The translations under genes were made by a program, and so were the position numbers. Below the pieces are notes generated by a model, which did no database searches, was not told the origin of the DNA, and worked only from the letters and a program-made list of their open reading frames with translations. A stretch of DNA of 64,000 bases from Dimorphilus gyrociliatus (lineage: Eukaryota; Annelida; Polychaeta; Dinophilidae): NCBI GenBank assembly GCA_904063045.1, contig CAJFCJ010000019.1, forward strand, positions 1,627,700 to 1,691,699, in the 5' to 3' direction. This document shows positions 61,501 to 64,000 of this stretch, one piece after another; positions within the stretch are counted from its first letter, which is position 1; the number at the start of each line of letters is the position of its first letter.

Positions 61501-63395
61501 AGTGCTAGGTCTTCCTGTTCCCCAGCTTCCAGTTCCCCAATCACCAGTGCTAGGTCTTCCTGTTCCCCAACTTCCAGTTCCCCATTTACCAGTGCTAGGT
61601 CTTCCTGTTCCCCAGCTTCCAGTTCCCCAATCACCAGTGCTAGGTCGTCCTGTTCCCCAGCTTCCAGTTCCCCATTTTCCTGTACTGGGCTTTCCAGTTC
61701 CCCATTTACCAGTGCTAGGTCTTCCTGTTCCCCAGCTTCCAGTTCCCCAGTCACCAGTGCTGGGTCTTCCTGTTCCCCAACTTCCAGTTCCCCATTTACC
61801 AGTGCTAGGTCTTCCTGTTCCCCAGCTTCCAGTTCCCCAATCACCAGTGCTAGGTCTTCCTGTTTCCCAACTTCCAGTTCCCCATTTACCAGTGCTAGGT
61901 CTTCCTGTTCCCCAGCTTCCAGTTCCCCAATCACCAGTGCTAGGTCGTCCTGTTCCCCAGCTTCCAGTTCCCCATTTTCCTGTACTGGGCTTTCCAGTTC
62001 CCCATTTACCAGTGCTAGGTCTTCCTGTTCCCCAGCTTCCAGTTCCCCAGTCACCAGTGCTGGGTCTTCCTGTTCCCCAACTTCCAGTTCCCCATTTACC
62101 AGTGCTAGGTCTTCCTGTTCCCCAGCTTCCAGTTCCCCAATCACCAGTGCTAGGTCTTCCTGTTTCCCAACTTCCAGTTCCCCATTTACCAGTGCTAGGT
62201 CTTCCTGTTCCCCAGCTTCCAGTTCCCCAATCACCAGTGCTAGGTCGTCCTGTTCCCCAGCTTCCAGTTCCCCAATCACCAGTGCTAGGTCGTCCTGTTC
62301 CCCAGCTTCCAGTTCCCCATTTTCCTGTACTGGGCTTTCCAGTTCCCCATTTACCAGTGCTAGGTCTTCCTGTTCCCCAGCTTCCAGTTCCCCAGTCACC
62401 AGTGCTAGGTCTTCCTGTTCCCCAACTTCCAGTTCCCCAATCACCAGTGCTAGGTCGTCCTGTTCCCCAGCTTCCAGTTCCCCATTTTCCTGTACTGGGC
62501 TTTCCAGTTCCCCATTTACCAGTGCTAGGTCTTCCTGTTCCCCAGCTTCCAGTTCCCCAGTCACCAGTGCTAGGTCGTCCTGTTCCCCAACTTCCAGTTC
62601 CCCATTTACCAGTGCTAGGTCTTCCTGTTCCCCAACTTCCAGTTCCCCATTTTCCTGTACTGGGCTTTCCGGTTCCCCAATAACCAGTGCCAGATCTTCC
62701 TGTTCCATATCTTCCAGTTCCCCATCTTCCTGTTCCCCATTTGCCAGTTCCATATTTTCCAGTTCCCCATCTACCTGTTCCCTGTTTGCCAGTTCCCCAC
62801 TGGCAAACACATGGTCCACTAGTTCCCCAATCGCCTGTTCCCCAATCTCCTGTTCCCCAATCACTTGTTCCCCAATCACCTGTTCCCCAATCACCTGTTC
62901 CCCAATCGCTTGTTCCCCAATCGCCTGTTCCCCAGTCACTAGTTCCCCAATCACCAGTTCCCCAATCACCAGTTCCCCAATCGCTTGTTCCCCAATCGCC
63001 TGTTCCCCAATCACCTGTTCCCCAATCACCTGTTCCCCAATCACTAGTTCCCCAATCACTAGTTCCCCAATCACCAGTTCCCCAGTCACTAGTTCCCCAA
63101 TCACCAGTTCCCCAATCACCAGTTCCCCAATTGCCAGTTCCCCAATCGCCAGTTCCCCAATCACTTGTTCCCCAACCATTTGTTCCGCGACCGCCTGTTG
63201 CCCATCCAGGTTGGTCGCTTTCACATGTAGGAATTGACGAATTCCAATATTCCCACCAAACCCAAGGTGGATAATCTACTGAAATTTCTGAAAGAAAGTT
63301 AAATGATTAAAACATTAAAAAGTTTTTTGATTCTTACTTCTTGATTCTGCATAGCTTTGAAGAAGAACAAGTAGCACAAGGAGACGGAGCAACAT
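58593..63395 (-). CDS. Transmembrane WGTG-repeat protein with WAP, thyroglobulin and Kunitz modules
   Basis: Eleven exons: 63395-63338, 63287-60942, 60891-60751, 60688-60446, 60368-60204, 60135-59578, 59519-59429, 59373-59310, 59236-59153, 58994-58740 and 58676-58593; 1362 aa with every phase consistent. A signal peptide (MLLRLLVLLVLLQSYA) comes first. Exon 2 then codes about 780 residues, mostly W-G-T-G-x pentapeptides (x = D, N, S, R, K, G) with Y-G-T-G and P-S-T-G variants and two Cys pairs (PCVC, PCIC). A WAP-like domain follows (GYCPKGIS, KCCDTGAGTTC). Next are a thyroglobulin type-1-like domain (CDKNGDFSKIQFS), a Cys-rich module, a Kunitz domain (about residues 990-1045, ECIKRCQG), a second Cys-rich module and another thyroglobulin-like domain (CTDDGAFRPKQC, CFCVD). 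A SEA-like stretch leads to a transmembrane helix (about residues 1300-1327) and a 35-residue tail. Function is unknown; a surface, cuticle, mucus or adhesive matrix role is inferred. Confidence 0.85.
60960..63190 (-). repeat. 15-bp (5-codon) tandem repeat array coding WGTGx
   Basis: About 2.2 kb of repeats lie wholly within exon 2 of the minus-strand gene. The basic unit is 15 bp (TGG GGA ACT GGx xxx). Three zones are visible: the 5' coding part (63190-62820) rich in DWGTG/DWGTS; a central part (about 62660-61500) of 45-bp units reading WGTGSWGTGRPSTGx; and a 3' part (61500-60960) rich in RYGTG/RWGTG/KWGTG. Because the period is a multiple of three and lacks stop trinucleotides, several other frames on both strands are also open. 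Confidence 0.93.
61566..62274 (-). repeat. Recent 300-bp tandem duplication inside the WGTG array
   Basis: Bases 61566-61974 are identical by eye to 61866-62274 at an offset of exactly 300, including the rare TGTTTCCC variant (WGTG to WETG) at 61861 and 62161. 300 bp is 20 pentapeptide units (100 aa), so frame is preserved. Confidence 0.9.
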
Positions 63396-64000
63396 TGTGC
63401 TTGTCAGCCCTTGAATGTTCATAACCAAATAAAATATGACGACAAATAATTCTTATATCAATGTTCTCAATATTAACAATATTGATTGAAATTGAGAAAT
63501 TCTTTAATATATAGTTTAAATCAGAATGTATTAGATATTATTGTCAGGAAAACATATCAGGTCATATTAATTATTTTAGTGAATGTCATTCTTTAGTTAA
63601 AAGTTAATGAGTAGAATTGGTAAGTAGTGTACTTCTAATTACAAATAAAAAATAGAAGTTTTTTGCTTTTTCAATAGTTTCTTTAAAAGCTTAGTGGAGC
63701 CATCTATTGTACTTTATTTTTTTCTCTTCGCTGAATGGTCACTTGCCAAGTTATTTGCATTAAAATTTTCAATGTAAACAAATGGTCTCCTGTTTTCTCA
63801 GTAATGGAAGTGTAATTTGGCAAAAAGTCCATAGTAGATTAATTATATGAAATAAAATTTTAGTTTAGCAAACTAATTAAGTGTTTTTCTAAATTAGGTT
63901 TGCCGTAAAAAGATAAATATATTTGTAATAAGCTGAGGCCGGCAAAGTTAATTTGCATATGCGCAACAATACATATTTTGATCTTAATTCGTTTCTCTTA
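63396..64000. other. Upstream flank of the WGTG-repeat gene
   Basis: AT-rich DNA without a recognised exon. It should contain the promoter of the minus-strand gene. No clear TATA box or motif stood out. Confidence 0.45.

Noticed and set aside
60960-63190. CRISPR-like array or satellite DNA
   Set aside because: Repeats are contiguous 15-bp codon units with no unique spacers and lie inside a coding exon.
61233-63224. A 663-codon minus-strand frame reading GELVIGEQ/GELEAGEQED repeats
   Set aside because: It is the right strand but the wrong frame. It has no signal peptide, and its phase does not connect to the flanking exons. The frame reading WGTGx fits both exon borders (2346 bases, phase 1 in and out).
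60943-63237. A 764-codon plus-strand frame (Ser/Pro-rich) and two shorter Pro/Leu-rich plus frames over the repeat array
   Set aside because: They are by-products of a stop-free 15-bp repeat. They have no signal peptide or domains and end without splice logic, whereas the minus frame joins a signal peptide exon and six disulfide-rich modules in phase.

Overview
This is a metazoan nuclear window. Protein genes are split by short GT-AG introns, many of them 50-75 bp, and the non-coding DNA is AT-rich with TA microsatellites. No operon, ribosome-binding site, tRNA, rRNA or CRISPR signal was seen. The gene content (SIRT1, atlastin, SGSM3, cyclin C, HSF, TDP2, ZDHHC17, CEP44, WDR64) is ordinary bilaterian. 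Compact genes, tiny introns and several cilia genes suggest a small-bodied lophotrochozoan such as a miniaturised annelid; the phylum is an inference, not something the sequence proves.

Layout. 1-3670: gene-poor AT-rich DNA. 3671-6589 (+): an EGF-type single-pass receptor and an intronless class A GPCR. 7615-12345 (+): a nephrocystin-3/TTC41-type NACHT-TPR protein. 12694-17489 (-): SIRT1, then atlastin. 19078-22457 (+): a zinc-finger ELM2/SANT co-repressor subunit. 23572-25757 (-): a TRMT61B-like tRNA methyltransferase with an apparent second, degenerate methyltransferase half. 26134-29674 (+): SGSM3. 30615-32147 (-): cyclin C. 32490-33038 (+): DUSP14-like phosphatase. 33244-35097 (-): heat shock factor. 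35861-39943 (+): clarin-like tetraspan protein, M14 carboxypeptidase, TDP2. 39944-42404: a decayed Tc1 transposase and two unexplained minus-strand exons. 42405-44370 (-): ZDHHC17. 44915-46844 (-): a tektin-like protein. 47321-48519 (+): CEP44. 50495-50977 (-): an orphan basic Ser-rich protein. 52085-53389 (+): an LRR receptor. 53925-58219 (+): WDR64. 58593-63395 (-): a large secreted/transmembrane protein with about 2.2 kb of W-G-T-G-x pentapeptide repeats.

Four gene pairs are head-to-head and close (TRMT61B-like/SGSM3, cyclin C/DUSP, HSF/clarin-like, tektin-like/CEP44), so they may share bidirectional promoters. Cilia or centriole genes are frequent (TTC41/NPHP3-like, tektin-like, CEP44, WDR64), and RFX X-box-like sites lie just upstream of two of them.

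The least ordinary object is the gene at 58593-63395. Its repeat block is open in several frames on both strands, so automated tools could call the wrong protein. Splice phases fix the minus-strand frame that reads signal peptide, WGTG repeats, WAP, thyroglobulin-type, Kunitz and Cys-rich modules, then a transmembrane helix. All gene models were spliced by eye from reading frame and splice sites, with no transcript data; exon ends may be off by a few bases.
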